Source: Bacteroides sp.
GTDB taxonomy: Bacteria > Bacteroidota > Bacteroidia > Bacteroidales > Muribaculaceae
DNA length: 64,000 nucleotides
NCBI GenBank assembly: GCA_023666835.1
Contig: JAMPBJ010000001.1
Location: 275,340 to 339,339, forward strand
Direction: 5' to 3'
This document shows, piece by piece, positions 31,995 to 41,485 of the stretch. Positions within the stretch are counted from its first letter, which is position 1; every line of letters starts with the position of its first letter. The notes below the pieces were generated by a model. That model saw only the letters and a program-made list of their open reading frames with translations. It did no database searches and was not told where the DNA came from. A program made the position numbers and the translations under genes.

Positions 31995-33044
31995 ATGAAA
32001 CTGTCACAATTCAAATTCAATCTGCCCGAAGAGCTGATAGCTCAGCATCCGGTGCCTCAGCGCGACGAGTCGCGCATGATGGTCGTGGACCGCAAGACCG
32101 GCGAGATCGAACATAAGGTATTCAAAGAGATCATCAACTATTTCGACGACGGCGACCTGTTTGTGTTCAACGACACGAAGGTGTTCCCTGCCCTGCTCTA
32201 CGGCTACAAAGAGAAGACCGGCGCCCGCATCGAAGTGTTTTTGCTGCGTGAGCTCAATGCCGAAAACAAGCTGTGGGACGTGCTCGTGGAGCCTGCCCGC
32301 AAGATCCGCATCGGCAACAAGCTATATTTCGGCGAAGGCGAATCGATGGTGGCCGAGGTGATCGACAACACCACATCGCGCGGCCGCACGTTGCGGTTTC
32401 TCTACGATGGCGACCATGAGGAATTCAAGCGCGAGCTGTTTATGCTCGGCGCGCCACCGCTGCCCGGCTACATACTTCGCGAGCCCGAACAGCTCGACGT
32501 TGAGCGCTACCAGACCATATATGCCGAAAAAGAGGGCGCTGTGATGGCACCCGCCGCCGGGCTTCACTTCTCGCGCGAACTGATGAAACGCATGGAGATC
32601 AAGGGGATCAACCAGGCCTTCATGACCGTTCACAGCGGCCTGGGCAACTTCCGCGAAATCGATGTGGAGGATCTGACCAAACACCGCATGGACTCCGAGC
32701 AGATCGAAGTGAGTCAAGAGCTTGTCGACACGGTGAACCGCACCAAGGATGAACACCACCGAGTGTGTGCCGTCGGCACCTCGGTGCTCCGCGGCATCGC
32801 CAGCTCCGTCAGCATGGGCGGCCACATGAAGACCTTCAGCGGCTGGACCAATAAATTCATATTCCCGCCCTACGAATTCACCGTGACCGATGCCCTGGTC
32901 AGCAACTTCCATCTGCCCTACTCCACGATGCTGATGATGGTGGCAGCCTTCGGTGGCTACGATCTGGTCATGGAAGCCTACCACGAGGCAGTGAAAGAGA
33001 AATACCGCTTCGGCGCCTACGGCGACGCCATGCTGATCATCTGA
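31995..33044 (+). CDS. queA: S-adenosylmethionine:tRNA ribosyltransferase-isomerase QueA
   Basis: 349 residues, normal length. Signatures include [20 protein letters not shown] at the N terminus, [13 protein letters not shown], the central [16 protein letters not shown] and the C-terminal [19 protein letters not shown]. QueA transfers ribose from SAM to 7-aminomethyl-7-deazaguanine in tRNA to form epoxyqueuosine. Its stop overlaps the next start codon by 1 bp. Confidence 0.96.
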   Translation: MKLSQFKFNLPEELIAQHPVPQRDESRMMVVDRKTGEIEHKVFKEIINYFDDGDLFVFNDTKVFPALLYGYKEKTGARIEVFLLRELNAENKLWDVLVEPARKIRIGNKLYFGEGESMVAEVIDNTTSRGRTLRFLYDGDHEEFKRELFMLGAPPLPGYILREPEQLDVERYQTIYAEKEGAVMAPAAGLHFSRELMKRMEIKGINQAFMTVHSGLGNFREIDVEDLTKHRMDSEQIEVSQELVDTVNRTKDEHHRVCAVGTSVLRGIASSVSMGGHMKTFSGWTNKFIFPPYEFTVTDALVSNFHLPYSTMLMMVAAFGGYDLVMEAYHEAVKEKYRFGAYGDAMLII

Positions 33045-33634
33045 TGAGCGAATACCGCACCATAGCAGCTCCGGCACAGGCATCGATGCGTGAGAAGATG
33101 AGCAAATTCATTGCTTTCGCCTTTCCGGCCGAGACCGCCGACGATGCCCGTCGGCAGATAGCGGCCGTGGCCAACGACTACCACGACGCCCGCCATGTTT
33201 GCTGGGCCTACATGCTCGGAGCCGACTGCAGCGAATTTCAGTGGACCGACAACGGCGAGCCATCGGGCACGGCCGGCAAGCCGATACTCGGCCAGATCCG
33301 TTCGCTTGGACTGACGAATGTGGCAGTGGCCGTGGTGCGATATTTCGGAGGCATAAAGCTGGGCACTTCCGGACTGATAGCCGCCTACCGCGAAAGCGCG
33401 CGGCTGGTGCTTGAGGAGGCCGAAAAGGTGACCCGCTACGAGATGGCCGGCATCGACCTGACGTTTCCCTACCTAGCCATGAACGACGTGATGCGCACGG
33501 TCAAGGATCCGGAAATCAGGATTGCCAACCAGGAATTCGACAACACATGCCGCATGACGCTGGAGATCCGCGCCGACCATGCCGACAGTCTGCGGCAGCG
33601 GCTCTCCGACATCGACGAAGTGTCACTACTATAA
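33044..33634 (+). CDS. IMPACT (YigZ) family protein
   Basis: 196 residues. The N-terminal IMPACT/UPF0029 domain has SKFIAFAFPAETADDARR, HVCWAYMLG, DNGEPSGTAGKPIL and VVRYFGGIKLGTSGLI; a C-terminal DUF1949-like part follows from about 130. These proteins are linked to translational stress responses in eukaryotes; the bacterial role is not established. It is translationally coupled to queA by a TGATG overlap. Confidence 0.9.
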   Translation: MSEYRTIAAPAQASMREKMSKFIAFAFPAETADDARRQIAAVANDYHDARHVCWAYMLGADCSEFQWTDNGEPSGTAGKPILGQIRSLGLTNVAVAVVRYFGGIKLGTSGLIAAYRESARLVLEEAEKVTRYEMAGIDLTFPYLAMNDVMRTVKDPEIRIANQEFDNTCRMTLEIRADHADSLRQRLSDIDEVSLL

Positions 33635-33658
33635 TCTCTCCATCCAACAGCATATATT

Positions 33659-34033
33659 ATGGACGAAACAATCAAAAAGAAACTGAGCAAAGACCCCGAC
33701 GGGCTGCTCACCTATGAGTATATAGCCAACAACATTGAAAACCTCGGCGACACTCTGCCCGAGCTGATCGACAACATGATCAGAGTGGATCAGTGCGGAC
33801 AATTCTGCGTCAGCGCAGCCCGCTACCTCAACGCCATAGCAGCCGAGCGCCACGCCCCGCAAATCGACACGCTGATCCGCGCCGCCATCGACAAGGACCG
33901 CGACCGCGCCTACATAGGCCAATTGCTTCCCGATATATGGGGTGCGGACTATGCCGAACGCGTCGACGAGCTCAACGCCGCCGACGACAACTTCCGCCGC
34001 ATCTACAAACGCATTTTCCCCACCGGAATATAA
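33659..34033 (+). CDS. Uncharacterised protein, 124 residues
   Basis: Not recognised. The product is acidic, soluble and predicted to be mainly helical, with no signal peptide or membrane span. It carries conserved-looking features IENLGDTLPELIDNMIRVD and QLLPDIWGADYAERVDELNAADDNFRR but no catalytic motif. Codon use matches its neighbours, and its TAA overlaps the next ATG by 1 bp (TAATG), so it is a real, co-translated gene in a tight run with queA, the IMPACT gene, a cyclophilin and an M16 peptidase. Confidence 0.8.
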   Translation: MDETIKKKLSKDPDGLLTYEYIANNIENLGDTLPELIDNMIRVDQCGQFCVSAARYLNAIAAERHAPQIDTLIRAAIDKDRDRAYIGQLLPDIWGADYAERVDELNAADDNFRRIYKRIFPTGI

Positions 34034-34863
34034 TGTTCAAAACACTGAAAACATGGCTGATGATGCTGACTGTCATCGCAGCCACAGCACACGCCACCGA
34101 TATGACTGCAACCGACAAAAATCCTCAGGTGGAGATCGTGACCTCCGAGGGCACCATCGTGGTTGAACTCTTCAACGACACTCCCCTCCACCGCGACAAC
34201 TTCCTGAAACTGGCACGCGAAGGCTACTACGACGGCCAGCTGTTTCACCGTGTGATCCGCGATTTCGTGGTTCAGGGCGGCGATCCGTGGTCGCGAACCG
34301 CCACTCCGGGCCAGCGACTGGGCGAAGGCGGTCCGGGCTACACCATCGAAGCCGAGATCCGCTATCCGGAGCACTTCCACCGCCGCGGGGCACTTGCGGC
34401 CGCACGCGAAGCCGACGAGACCAACCCCGAGCGCCGGTCGGGAGGATCGCAGTTCTACATCGTCACCGGCAAAGTGCTGTCGGAAGGGCAGTTGCGCACA
34501 GCCGAACGCGCCATACGCCGCGAAATGGAGCAACAGATACGCGACAGCATCACCGCCGAATATCGCGGCCGGCTGACCGAACTGCGTCGAGCACGCAACC
34601 TGACGGCACTGTCGGAGCTGCAAGACGAGATCACCATGGCCATCGACAGCGCTACGGAAGCCAACAAATTCAAATTCACCCAAGAGATACACGACGCCTA
34701 CACAACGGAAGGCGGAGTGCCGTCGCTCGACCGGCTCTACACCGTGTTCGGCCAGGTGGTCAGCGGCATGGAAGTGGTCGATAAGATACAGCAGGTGGCT
34801 GTCGACGCCATGAACCGTCCGGTGGAAGATATCCGCATCATATCCGTCAGACCGATTGACTGA
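34033..34863 (+). CDS. Exported cyclophilin-type peptidylprolyl isomerase
   Basis: 276 residues from ATG 34033, which overlaps the previous stop. A signal peptide (to about residue 20) precedes a cyclophilin domain with VEIVTSEGTIVVELFNDTPLHRDNF, FHRVIRDFVVQGGD and GGSQFYIVTG. The domain is split by a helical insertion of about 80 residues (near 160-235) before the final FGQVVSGMEVVDKI. Such insertions occur in Bacteroidetes cyclophilins. It likely assists folding in the periplasm. Confidence 0.9.
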   Translation: MFKTLKTWLMMLTVIAATAHATDMTATDKNPQVEIVTSEGTIVVELFNDTPLHRDNFLKLAREGYYDGQLFHRVIRDFVVQGGDPWSRTATPGQRLGEGGPGYTIEAEIRYPEHFHRRGALAAAREADETNPERRSGGSQFYIVTGKVLSEGQLRTAERAIRREMEQQIRDSITAEYRGRLTELRRARNLTALSELQDEITMAIDSATEANKFKFTQEIHDAYTTEGGVPSLDRLYTVFGQVVSGMEVVDKIQQVAVDAMNRPVEDIRIISVRPID

Positions 34864-36095
34864 TGATTGACTATAGCACGCATACTCTTGACAACGGCCT
34901 GCGCGTGGTTCACCACTACGACCCGATGCCTTCACACGTGTGCCTCAACCTGCTATACAACGTGGGGGCGCGCGACGAGGAGCCGCATCTGACCGGCATG
35001 GCACATCTTTTCGAGCATCTGATGTTTGGCGGATCGGCCAACGTGGCATCGTATGACTACGAACTGGAGATGGCCGGCGGCCACAACAATGCATGGACGT
35101 CGAACGACTTCACCAACTTCTACGATGTGCTTCCCCGCGAAAACATAGCCACGGCATTCTGGACCGAAAGCGACCGCATGCTGGCTCTGAACTTCGACGA
35201 AAAGACACTCGAAGTGCAGCGCGGAGTGGTCATCGAAGAGTTCAAACAGACCTGCCTCAACAAACCATACGGCGACATTGCTCATCACCTGCGCAGTCTG
35301 ATCTACAACAGCCACCCCTACCGCTATCCGACCATCGGTCAGGAGATCAGCCACATCGAGCGGGTGACGATGGACGATGTGAAGCGGTTTTTCTACTCCC
35401 ACTATGCGCCCAACAACGCCGTGCTTGCCGTGGCCGGCCCGATCAGCCTTGACGACACTATGCGGCTGGCCGGGAAATACTTCGGCACGATAGAGCGCCG
35501 CGAGATAGCGCCCCGCACATATCTACCCGAGCCAAAGATCACTAAGGAACGACGCAAAAGAGTGAAGGCGGCCGTGCCGCAAACACGCATCATGATATGC
35601 TATCCCATGGCGGCATACGGCACCGAGGAGTATCGCGTGGCCGACATAATAACCGACATACTTGCTTCGGGAAATTCTTCGCGATTTCAGCGCGAGCTGG
35701 TGCTGGGCACCAACCTGTTCACCCACGCCGACGCTTCGATTTCCGGATCGGTAGAGCCCGGTTTCATAATGCTGTCGGGAGCACTAACGGCCAACGACGA
35801 CGCTACCATCGAAGCAGCAGAGCGGGCGCTTGCAGAGCAGGCCGCACGACTGGCGGCGGAGACCGTCAGCGAGTATGAGCTGGAGCGTGCGCTCAACCGC
35901 TACGAAAGCCGGCTAACGATGTCGCAGCTCAGCTACGTGGCCAAAGCGCGCGAACTTGCACGGTCGGTAATGCTTGGCGAGGACTACAACTCACAGATAG
36001 AGAATTACCGCAGCATAACGCCCGATGATGTACGCCGAGTGGCCGGCCGGTTGATGCAGCCTGAGCACTCCTGCACTCTGATCTACAGACCCTGA
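34863..36095 (+). CDS. M16 family zinc metallopeptidase (pitrilysin/processing-peptidase type)
   Basis: 410 residues. The inverted zinc motif HLFEH is at 48-52, with the downstream Glu region EVQRGVVIEEFKQ near 125. The fold would be an N-terminal catalytic and a C-terminal non-catalytic M16 half. No signal peptide is seen, suggesting a cytoplasmic peptidase. It is coupled to the cyclophilin gene by a 1-bp overlap and ends 12 bp before an insertion sequence. Confidence 0.92.
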   Translation: MIDYSTHTLDNGLRVVHHYDPMPSHVCLNLLYNVGARDEEPHLTGMAHLFEHLMFGGSANVASYDYELEMAGGHNNAWTSNDFTNFYDVLPRENIATAFWTESDRMLALNFDEKTLEVQRGVVIEEFKQTCLNKPYGDIAHHLRSLIYNSHPYRYPTIGQEISHIERVTMDDVKRFFYSHYAPNNAVLAVAGPISLDDTMRLAGKYFGTIERREIAPRTYLPEPKITKERRKRVKAAVPQTRIMICYPMAAYGTEEYRVADIITDILASGNSSRFQRELVLGTNLFTHADASISGSVEPGFIMLSGALTANDDATIEAAERALAEQAARLAAETVSEYELERALNRYESRLTMSQLSYVAKARELARSVMLGEDYNSQIENYRSITPDDVRRVAGRLMQPEHSCTLIYRP

Positions 36096-36174
36096 TCCGA
36101 GATTTTAGAGCCTGTTCCATAATATTTGGTTAACGATGGGGCGACCAGTCATTGAGCAGATCTGGTAGGGCGAA

Positions 36175-36204
36175 GAAGGAGCAATGGGGCTCCATTGCTC
36201 CTTC
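36175..36204. other. Leader hairpin inside the insertion sequence
   Basis: A perfect 13-bp stem (GAAGGAGCAATGG at 36175-36187, CCATTGCTCCTTC at 36192-36204) with loop GGCT lies between the left end of the element and orfA. Hairpins in this position are known in other insertion sequences to block translation from read-through transcripts; here that is an inference. Confidence 0.65.
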
Positions 36205-36267
36205 GCGTCACTCCTAAAATCACTCCATGTCTTTCCCTGAAAAAAGTTGACTCTAAATAGTCAACAA

Positions 36268-36642
36268 ATGAAACATGAATTAACATCAGAAAAAATCGAG
36301 TTAATCAAAATGCTGCTTAACGAGGGACTCTCCTACAGGGAGATTTCTGCAAAAACCGGGATTCCAAAGACAATAATTCACCGATGGATGACTATCTTTG
36401 CAGAGTATGAAGTAACACCTACAGCAGTAACAAAAATGCCAGCAAAGAGAATCGTCGGTCAGAGAGCCCCTGAATATTCGGAAGAATCAGTTGTATCTGA
36501 ATCAACGGAGCAAAAAATCGCCCGTTTGGAAAAAGAATTAGAAACGGAAAAACTGCGTTCTGAACTATACAAGGAAATAATCTCAGTAGCTGAGAAAAAA
36601 TACAATATATCAATAACAAAAAAAGCTGGCGCCAAGCAATAG
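36268..36642 (+). CDS. IS3-like transposase OrfA
   Basis: 124 residues from ATG 36268. A helix-turn-helix (EGLSYREISAKTGIPKTIIHRW, about 19-40) and a C-terminal leucine-zipper-like coiled coil (about 75-105) fit OrfA of IS3 elements. Near its end is a run of seven A residues (36618-36624) in the phase A_AAA_AAA. A -1 slip there enters the orfB frame as SWRQAIENLHTR, so an OrfAB fusion is expected. Confidence 0.85.
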   Translation: MKHELTSEKIELIKMLLNEGLSYREISAKTGIPKTIIHRWMTIFAEYEVTPTAVTKMPAKRIVGQRAPEYSEESVVSESTEQKIARLEKELETEKLRSELYKEIISVAEKKYNISITKKAGAKQ

Positions 36643-37688
36643 AGAACCTGCATACACGGTCTCCGAGGTTATTTCCGATTGAAACTTTGTGTAGGTTGCT
36701 TGGCGTTAGTAAGCAGGCATACCATAAACAATAATATGATTCAGCTACACGTAAGGCAGCACTCGAAGCGTTTGCTGTTGAATATATCCGCAATGTAAGA
36801 GCCATAGATCCGGGTATTGGCGGAATGAAGCTATGGGTTATGTATATGAGAGAGTTCCCCCAAAAAGAATCTATCGGCAGAGACTGGTTTGAGGATATCA
36901 TCAATAGGTATGGACTAAAAGTGCGCAACAAGATGCGCAAGCCCAGAACTACAGACTCAACCCATGGCCTGCCAGTGTTCCCCAACCTTGCATTTGACTT
37001 TATCCCATCTGCAATTAATCAGCTATGGGTATCTGATATCACATACTTGCCTATTTGGCTCAATGACACAGAGTATGCATTCTGTTATCTTTCGCTGATA
37101 ATGGATGCCTACAGCCATGAGATTATAGGCTGGGCAGTAGGATCAACTCTTGAAACGCTTTATCCTGCCAATGCCCTAAAAACAGCACTTAAACGGCTGA
37201 AAGGGCTTGACAAGGAGATAACAGCTAACTTAATACATCATAGCGACAGGGGGGGTCAGTACGCCTCAAAAGAGTATCTTGATTTGCTGAGGGAATACAA
37301 TATCAGAGTCAGCATGACGCAGAACGGAGACCCAAAGGAGAACGCAATGGCTGAACGCATCAACAACACCGTAAAAAACGAGCTTCTTAAAGGGCTCCGG
37401 TTCGAATCCATAAAGGAAGTGCGGGATGTTCTTAATGTGGCGGTGGAGTTCTACAACACCCGCCGCCCTCATATGAGTGTAAATATGATAACCCCTGAGG
37501 AGGCAGCCAAATGCAACGGCGAAATCAGAAAATGGTGGAAAAGCTATCGTGAAGAGGCAATAAAAAGAGTCTCGGCAATGAAAATCGCTGAAAAAAGTTT
37601 ACCTTTGTATCCTGAGAGGGGTTTCCTTCCGCCCTACGGGCTCCAGTCAACCCCTCCCAGGGATAACACTCCTACAGTCAACCCCTAA
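36624..37688 (+). pseudogene. IS3-like transposase OrfB, interrupted by an in-frame stop
   Basis: The orfB frame opens after the -1 slip site with SWRQAIENLHTR and ...LLGVSKQAYHKQ, then meets TAA at 36732-36734 before continuing YDSATRKAALEAF. The downstream integrase core is intact: WVSDITYL, HHSDRGGQYAS and DPKENAMAERIN give the DDE triad, and FYNTRRPHMSV closes the fold. The longest uninterrupted part starts at ATG 36825. Either the copy is dead or the stop is read through; a dead copy is more likely. Confidence 0.8.
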
Positions 37689-37746
37689 TAGGGATAATAT
37701 TAACCGAGTCAACTTCTCTCAGGGTTAAGGTCTCCTGACAGTCAAC
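37645..37746 (+). repeat. Iterated AGTCAAC sites at the right end of the insertion sequence
   Basis: AGTCAAC begins at 37645, 37676, 37707 and 37740, spaced 31, 31 and 33 bp. The first three units also share an AGGG-TTAA/GATAA segment. The left side has GTTGACT (36246-36252) and AGTCAAC (36259-36265). They are probably subterminal transposase-binding sites. Confidence 0.65.
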
Positions 37747-37839
37747 CAAAATCAGGAAAATACACCACGATATGCGACCCTATCGTTAACAAATATTATG
37801 GAACAGGCTCTTAGACTAAATTTATAAGTCGTATAGGGA

Positions 37840-39915
37840 TCAGAGGACGTTGTCGGGATTGTCGAGTGTGTTGTAGGTGTTGTCTTTGCCGAGGAAACGG
37901 CGCACTTCCTTCAGAATATTGTCGGCAGTGAAGCCGAATTTTTCATCGAGCACCTTATAGGGAGCTGATGCGCCGAAGTGGTCGAGACCATAGACATAGC
38001 TCTTTTTGCCGTTGACAATGGGCATGAGAGTGCAAGGCAGTCCGGCAGTCAGACCAAACACAGGCTTGTCGGAGGGGATGACACTTTCACGGTAGGCAGC
38101 ATCCTGATCTTCGAAAATGCCGATCGACGGCACGGAGACCACGCGCGAAGTGATTCCTTCAGCTTCGAGAAGCACGGCCACTTCGCAGAGCAGCGATACT
38201 TCGGAGCCGTTGGCCACCATGACCACCTGAGGATTTTCGGATCCCATCACAACATATCCGCCACGCACCATGGCTTCGGCATCGGCATATCGGTCGCCGG
38301 TTGACGATGGCAGGTCGTTGACATCCTGACGTGAGAGAATCAGCGCCGTAGGGGTCGAACGGTTTTCCATGGCCATTTTCCAGGCAATGGTTGTCTCGGC
38401 GCTGTCGGCCGGGCGGAACACGAGCACGGAGCGCTTGCCTGAAAGGTTGCGCAACTGCTCCATCAAGCGGATCTGAGCTTCCTGTTCGACCGGTTCGTGG
38501 GTGGGACCGTCCTCACCGACGCGGAATGCATCGTGGGTCCATACATATTTGACGGGCAGCTCCATCAGAGCAGCCATGCGCACGGCAGGTTTCATATAGT
38601 CGGAGAACACGAAGAATGTGCCGCAAGCGGCTTCCATGCCACCATGGAGAAGAATGCCGTTCATGATGGCGGCCATGGTGAGTTCGCTGACGCCTGCGTG
38701 GAGGAAAGCGCCGGAGAAGTTGCCGTGGGTCAGAGCGTGAGTCTTTTTGAGGAAAGCGTCGGTCTTGTCGGAATTGGCAAGGTCGGCCGACGACACGATC
38801 ATGTTTTTCACCTTTTCGCCAAGCACTGAGAGCACGTCGGCCGAAGCGGTGCGAGTGGCCACGTTGGCTTTGTGGACAATGGCGCGATAGTCGATTTCAG
38901 GTACGTAGCCTTCGAGGAAGCTCTTGAGAGTGGAAGCCTCGTCGAAATGCTGCGAGGCCCAAAGTGACTGTGCGGCACGACGCTCGGCCACAATCTTGCG
39001 CAGCTCCTCGCGGCGGTCGGCATAGAGTTTTTCGACCTCCGGACGGATGACCCAGGGATTTTCGGGATCGCCGCCAAGATGGCGCACAGTGGCGGGATAG
39101 TCGGCACCTGACTTGCTGAGCGGCTGACCGTGGGTGGAGCATCGGCCTTCAAAATTCTGACCGTCGGCAGTGACGCAGCCGCGACCCATGATGGTGTGGC
39201 CGATGATAAGCGTTGGACGCGCGGTTTCGGCATGGGCAGCAGTCAGTGCGTCGGCCATGGCTTGCGGATCGGTGCCGTCGACTTCGATCACATTCCAGTG
39301 CCAGGCACGATATTTGGCTGCATAGTCCTCGGTGTCGACAGCGTCGACATCGGTGGAGAGCTGCACGCGGTTGCTGTCGTAGAACATTATAAAGTTGGAG
39401 AGGCCCAGATAACCGGCGATGCGGCCTGCGCCTTGTGAGATTTCTTCCTGAATGCCGCCGTCGGAAATGAATGCGTAGGTTTTGTGGGCCCACGTTTCGC
39501 CGAAGCGGGCTGAGAAAAATCGTTCGGCAATGGCTGCGCCTACGGCCATGGTGTGGCCCTGGCCGAGTGGTCCGGATGTGTTTTCGATGCCACGTTCGGG
39601 GTCGAGCTCGGGATGGCCGGGAGTGACGCTGCCCCACTGGCGGAACTGTTGAAGCTCGTCGAGCGTGTAGTAGCCGCAGAGTGCGAGCACGCTGTAGAGC
39701 ATCGGCGACATGTGGCCGGGATCAAGAAAGAAACGGTCGCGCCCGAACCATTCGGGATCGTCGGGATCGGTGACTAAAAAACGGGAATAAAGCACGTTGA
39801 TAAAATCAGCGCCACCCATAGCGCCGCCGGGGTGTCCCGATTTGGCTTTTTCGACCATCGAAGCCGCAAGCACACGAATGTTGTCGGCAGCCGAATCCAT
39901 TAATTTCTTGTCCAT
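37840..39915 (-). CDS. tkt: Transketolase
   Basis: 691 residues from the ATG at 39915; a second ATG lies two codons upstream (39921), and codons beyond that fall in the promoter. Signatures: EKAKSGHPGGAMGGADF, the thiamine diphosphate motif starting around GDGGIQEE-like SDGGIQEEISQG (about 150), GEDGPTHEPVEQ, and the C-terminal domain. Transketolase exchanges two-carbon units in the pentose phosphate pathway. It stands alone with its own promoter; the insertion sequence lies beyond its 3' end. Confidence 0.96.
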   Translation of the reverse strand: MDKKLMDSAADNIRVLAASMVEKAKSGHPGGAMGGADFINVLYSRFLVTDPDDPEWFGRDRFFLDPGHMSPMLYSVLALCGYYTLDELQQFRQWGSVTPGHPELDPERGIENTSGPLGQGHTMAVGAAIAERFFSARFGETWAHKTYAFISDGGIQEEISQGAGRIAGYLGLSNFIMFYDSNRVQLSTDVDAVDTEDYAAKYRAWHWNVIEVDGTDPQAMADALTAAHAETARPTLIIGHTIMGRGCVTADGQNFEGRCSTHGQPLSKSGADYPATVRHLGGDPENPWVIRPEVEKLYADRREELRKIVAERRAAQSLWASQHFDEASTLKSFLEGYVPEIDYRAIVHKANVATRTASADVLSVLGEKVKNMIVSSADLANSDKTDAFLKKTHALTHGNFSGAFLHAGVSELTMAAIMNGILLHGGMEAACGTFFVFSDYMKPAVRMAALMELPVKYVWTHDAFRVGEDGPTHEPVEQEAQIRLMEQLRNLSGKRSVLVFRPADSAETTIAWKMAMENRSTPTALILSRQDVNDLPSSTGDRYADAEAMVRGGYVVMGSENPQVVMVANGSEVSLLCEVAVLLEAEGITSRVVSVPSIGIFEDQDAAYRESVIPSDKPVFGLTAGLPCTLMPIVNGKKSYVYGLDHFGASAPYKVLDEKFGFTADNILKEVRRFLGKDNTYNTLDNPDNVL

Positions 39916-39939
39916 ATTCATGAATTTTGGAATGTTTTG

Positions 39940-39971
39940 CAAATTTAACTAAATCCGTCGGTAAAGACAAA
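39940..39971 (-). promoter_or_regulatory. Promoter of transketolase
   Basis: Minus strand: TTTG (39968-39971), 20 bp, TAAATTTG (39940-39947). The transcription start expected near 39933 excludes a longer upstream reading frame for tkt. Confidence 0.72.
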
Positions 39972-40013
39972 TGAAGAGAATAAAAAACCGACGGATCACT
40001 CACACTAAAAACG

Positions 40014-40052
40014 AAGAGAGACCGCACCTTGTTTGATGCGGCCTCTCTTTTT
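40014..40052 (-). terminator. Terminator of the sugar transporter gene
   Basis: A 13-bp stem with one mismatch (40014-40026 with 40037-40049). On the minus strand it is followed by CG and five T residues; on the plus strand by five T residues as well. It lies 25 bp beyond the transporter stop codon. Confidence 0.85.
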
Positions 40053-40074
40053 ATTTTGTCAGAGATGCGGAAAA

Positions 40075-41394
40075 TCAGTCTTCCATCACACCGTCTTCCA
40101 CTTCTTCTTCGATGACTTCGGCTGAAGCGTCGCGACGTGTAACGTGCGAACCGATCAGAGCGTAGTAGACGAGATAAGCAACGGCAACGAAGAGCACCCA
40201 GTAGCTGGCGAGATAGCTTCCGGTGAGGTCCGCCACGTAGCCCTGGATGAGCGGGAGAATACCACCGCCGCAAACCATCACCATGAAGAAGCCCGAAGCC
40301 ACGGCAGTGTATTTGCCAAGTCCTTCGGCAGCGAGGTTGAAGATACCGCCCCACATTACTGAGGTGCAAAGACCGCAGAGCACGAGCAGAAGCACGCTCA
40401 GGGGAACTTCAGCGCCTACAAAGGGGATCACTACCAGAATGGAAGCGGGGAGAAGGATGGCGCCGAGGATGAATGCGAGAGCCACAGCCGAAACGGTGGT
40501 GAGCATCACTTTGGGAGAAACAACACCGCCGACAGTGCCACCGATCAGACGTCCGATGAGCATGAGGAACCAGTAGGCACCGCAAACAGAGCCGGCGATG
40601 GCAGTGTTCATGCCAAGAGAGTTTGTCATGTAAAGGTTGGCCATGTTAGGAATGCCGACTTCAACACCTACATAGAGGAAGATGGCAACAACGCCACCTA
40701 CATAGTGACGGAATTTGAGAGCGCCGGCGAGTGAGGGTTTTTCAACTTTCTTGCCACCGCGTTTGAGTTCCTCGAGAATAGGTTCGGGAAGTTTGGAGGC
40801 GATGAGCACTATGAGAGCGAGAGCGAAGATGCCCATGGCAACGTAGAGAGCCGGACGGGCAGCCACGAGAGTAAGGCCCTGGAGCGAACCACCCATCAGA
40901 TAGCCGACAAGCACGGGGCAGATGGTGGCTGCAAGTGAGTTGAGCGAGCCGCCGAACTGCAGGAGCTGGTTGCCTTTTTTACCGCCGCCGCCGAGAGTGT
41001 TGAGCATCGGGTTGACAACGGTGTTGAGCATACACATGGAGAAGCCGGCCACGAAAGCGCCGGTGAGGTATACGCTGAAAATAGTGTCCTTGCCTTCGAG
41101 AGTTGAAGAGAAGAACATGAGAGCCACGCCAACGAGACCCACGAGAACAGCGGCGATGGCGGAGAATTTGTAGCCTTTTTTCTGAAGGATCATGCCGGCG
41201 GGCAGGCCCATGAATGCGTAGGCAATGAAGTTGGCGGCATTGCCAAGCTGACTCTGAAGGGCGCTCAGTCCGAGCTGCTCCTTAAGAATGACTCCGAATG
41301 GATTTTGGAAGCCTGTCACGAACGAGATCATCGCGAACAGGAAGAACATTACAATGATAGGTAATGTGTAGTTCGGTTTTTGATTTGTAGACAT
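40075..41394 (-). CDS. Sugar MFS transporter (FucP/GluP-like)
   Basis: 439 residues with about 12 membrane spans. The N-terminal FAMISFVTGFQNPFGVILKEQ and the GLPAGMILQKKGYK loop match the fucose/glucose-galactose permease group of the major facilitator superfamily. It probably imports a hexose by proton symport; the exact sugar is not known. It has its own promoter and terminator, and no catabolic genes are adjacent. Confidence 0.88.
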   Translation of the reverse strand: MSTNQKPNYTLPIIVMFFLFAMISFVTGFQNPFGVILKEQLGLSALQSQLGNAANFIAYAFMGLPAGMILQKKGYKFSAIAAVLVGLVGVALMFFSSTLEGKDTIFSVYLTGAFVAGFSMCMLNTVVNPMLNTLGGGGKKGNQLLQFGGSLNSLAATICPVLVGYLMGGSLQGLTLVAARPALYVAMGIFALALIVLIASKLPEPILEELKRGGKKVEKPSLAGALKFRHYVGGVVAIFLYVGVEVGIPNMANLYMTNSLGMNTAIAGSVCGAYWFLMLIGRLIGGTVGGVVSPKVMLTTVSAVALAFILGAILLPASILVVIPFVGAEVPLSVLLLVLCGLCTSVMWGGIFNLAAEGLGKYTAVASGFFMVMVCGGGILPLIQGYVADLTGSYLASYWVLFVAVAYLVYYALIGSHVTRRDASAEVIEEEVEDGVMED

Positions 41395-41428
41395 GATGTT
41401 AGATTATGTTTGAATTGATTTATTAACG

Positions 41429-41460
41429 CAAAGATAAGCTAATTTTATTAACATTGGCAA
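41429..41460 (-). promoter_or_regulatory. Promoter of the sugar transporter gene
   Basis: Minus strand: TTG (41458-41460), 21 bp, TATCTTTG (41429-41436). The start codon at 41394 is about 30 nt downstream of the expected start point. Confidence 0.65.
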
Positions 41461-41485
41461 TTTTATCGCATTTTTTTGCAGCGAT

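Larger units (their letters stand above)
36108..37810. mobile_element. IS3-like insertion sequence
   Basis: About 1.7 kb bounded by imperfect inverted repeats: the first 21 bases (GAGCCTGTTCCATAATATTTG) are identical at both ends and similarity continues through TTAACGAT(G/A)GGG. TTA at 36105-36107 and 37811-37813 is a plausible 3-bp target duplication. Inside are orfA and orfB of IS3 type, a leader hairpin and repeated AGTCAAC sites. Base and codon use is more AT-rich than in neighbouring genes. The orfB frame is interrupted, so this copy may be inactive. Confidence 0.88.

Noticed and set aside
37645..37746. CRISPR-like spacing of AGTCAAC repeats
   Set aside because: Repeats are only 7 bp, degenerate beyond that, and lie inside an insertion sequence; no cas genes in the window.
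39916..39942. Upstream start for transketolase
   Set aside because: A complete promoter overlaps it, and the only start codon there is TTG; the ATG at 39915 fits homologues.
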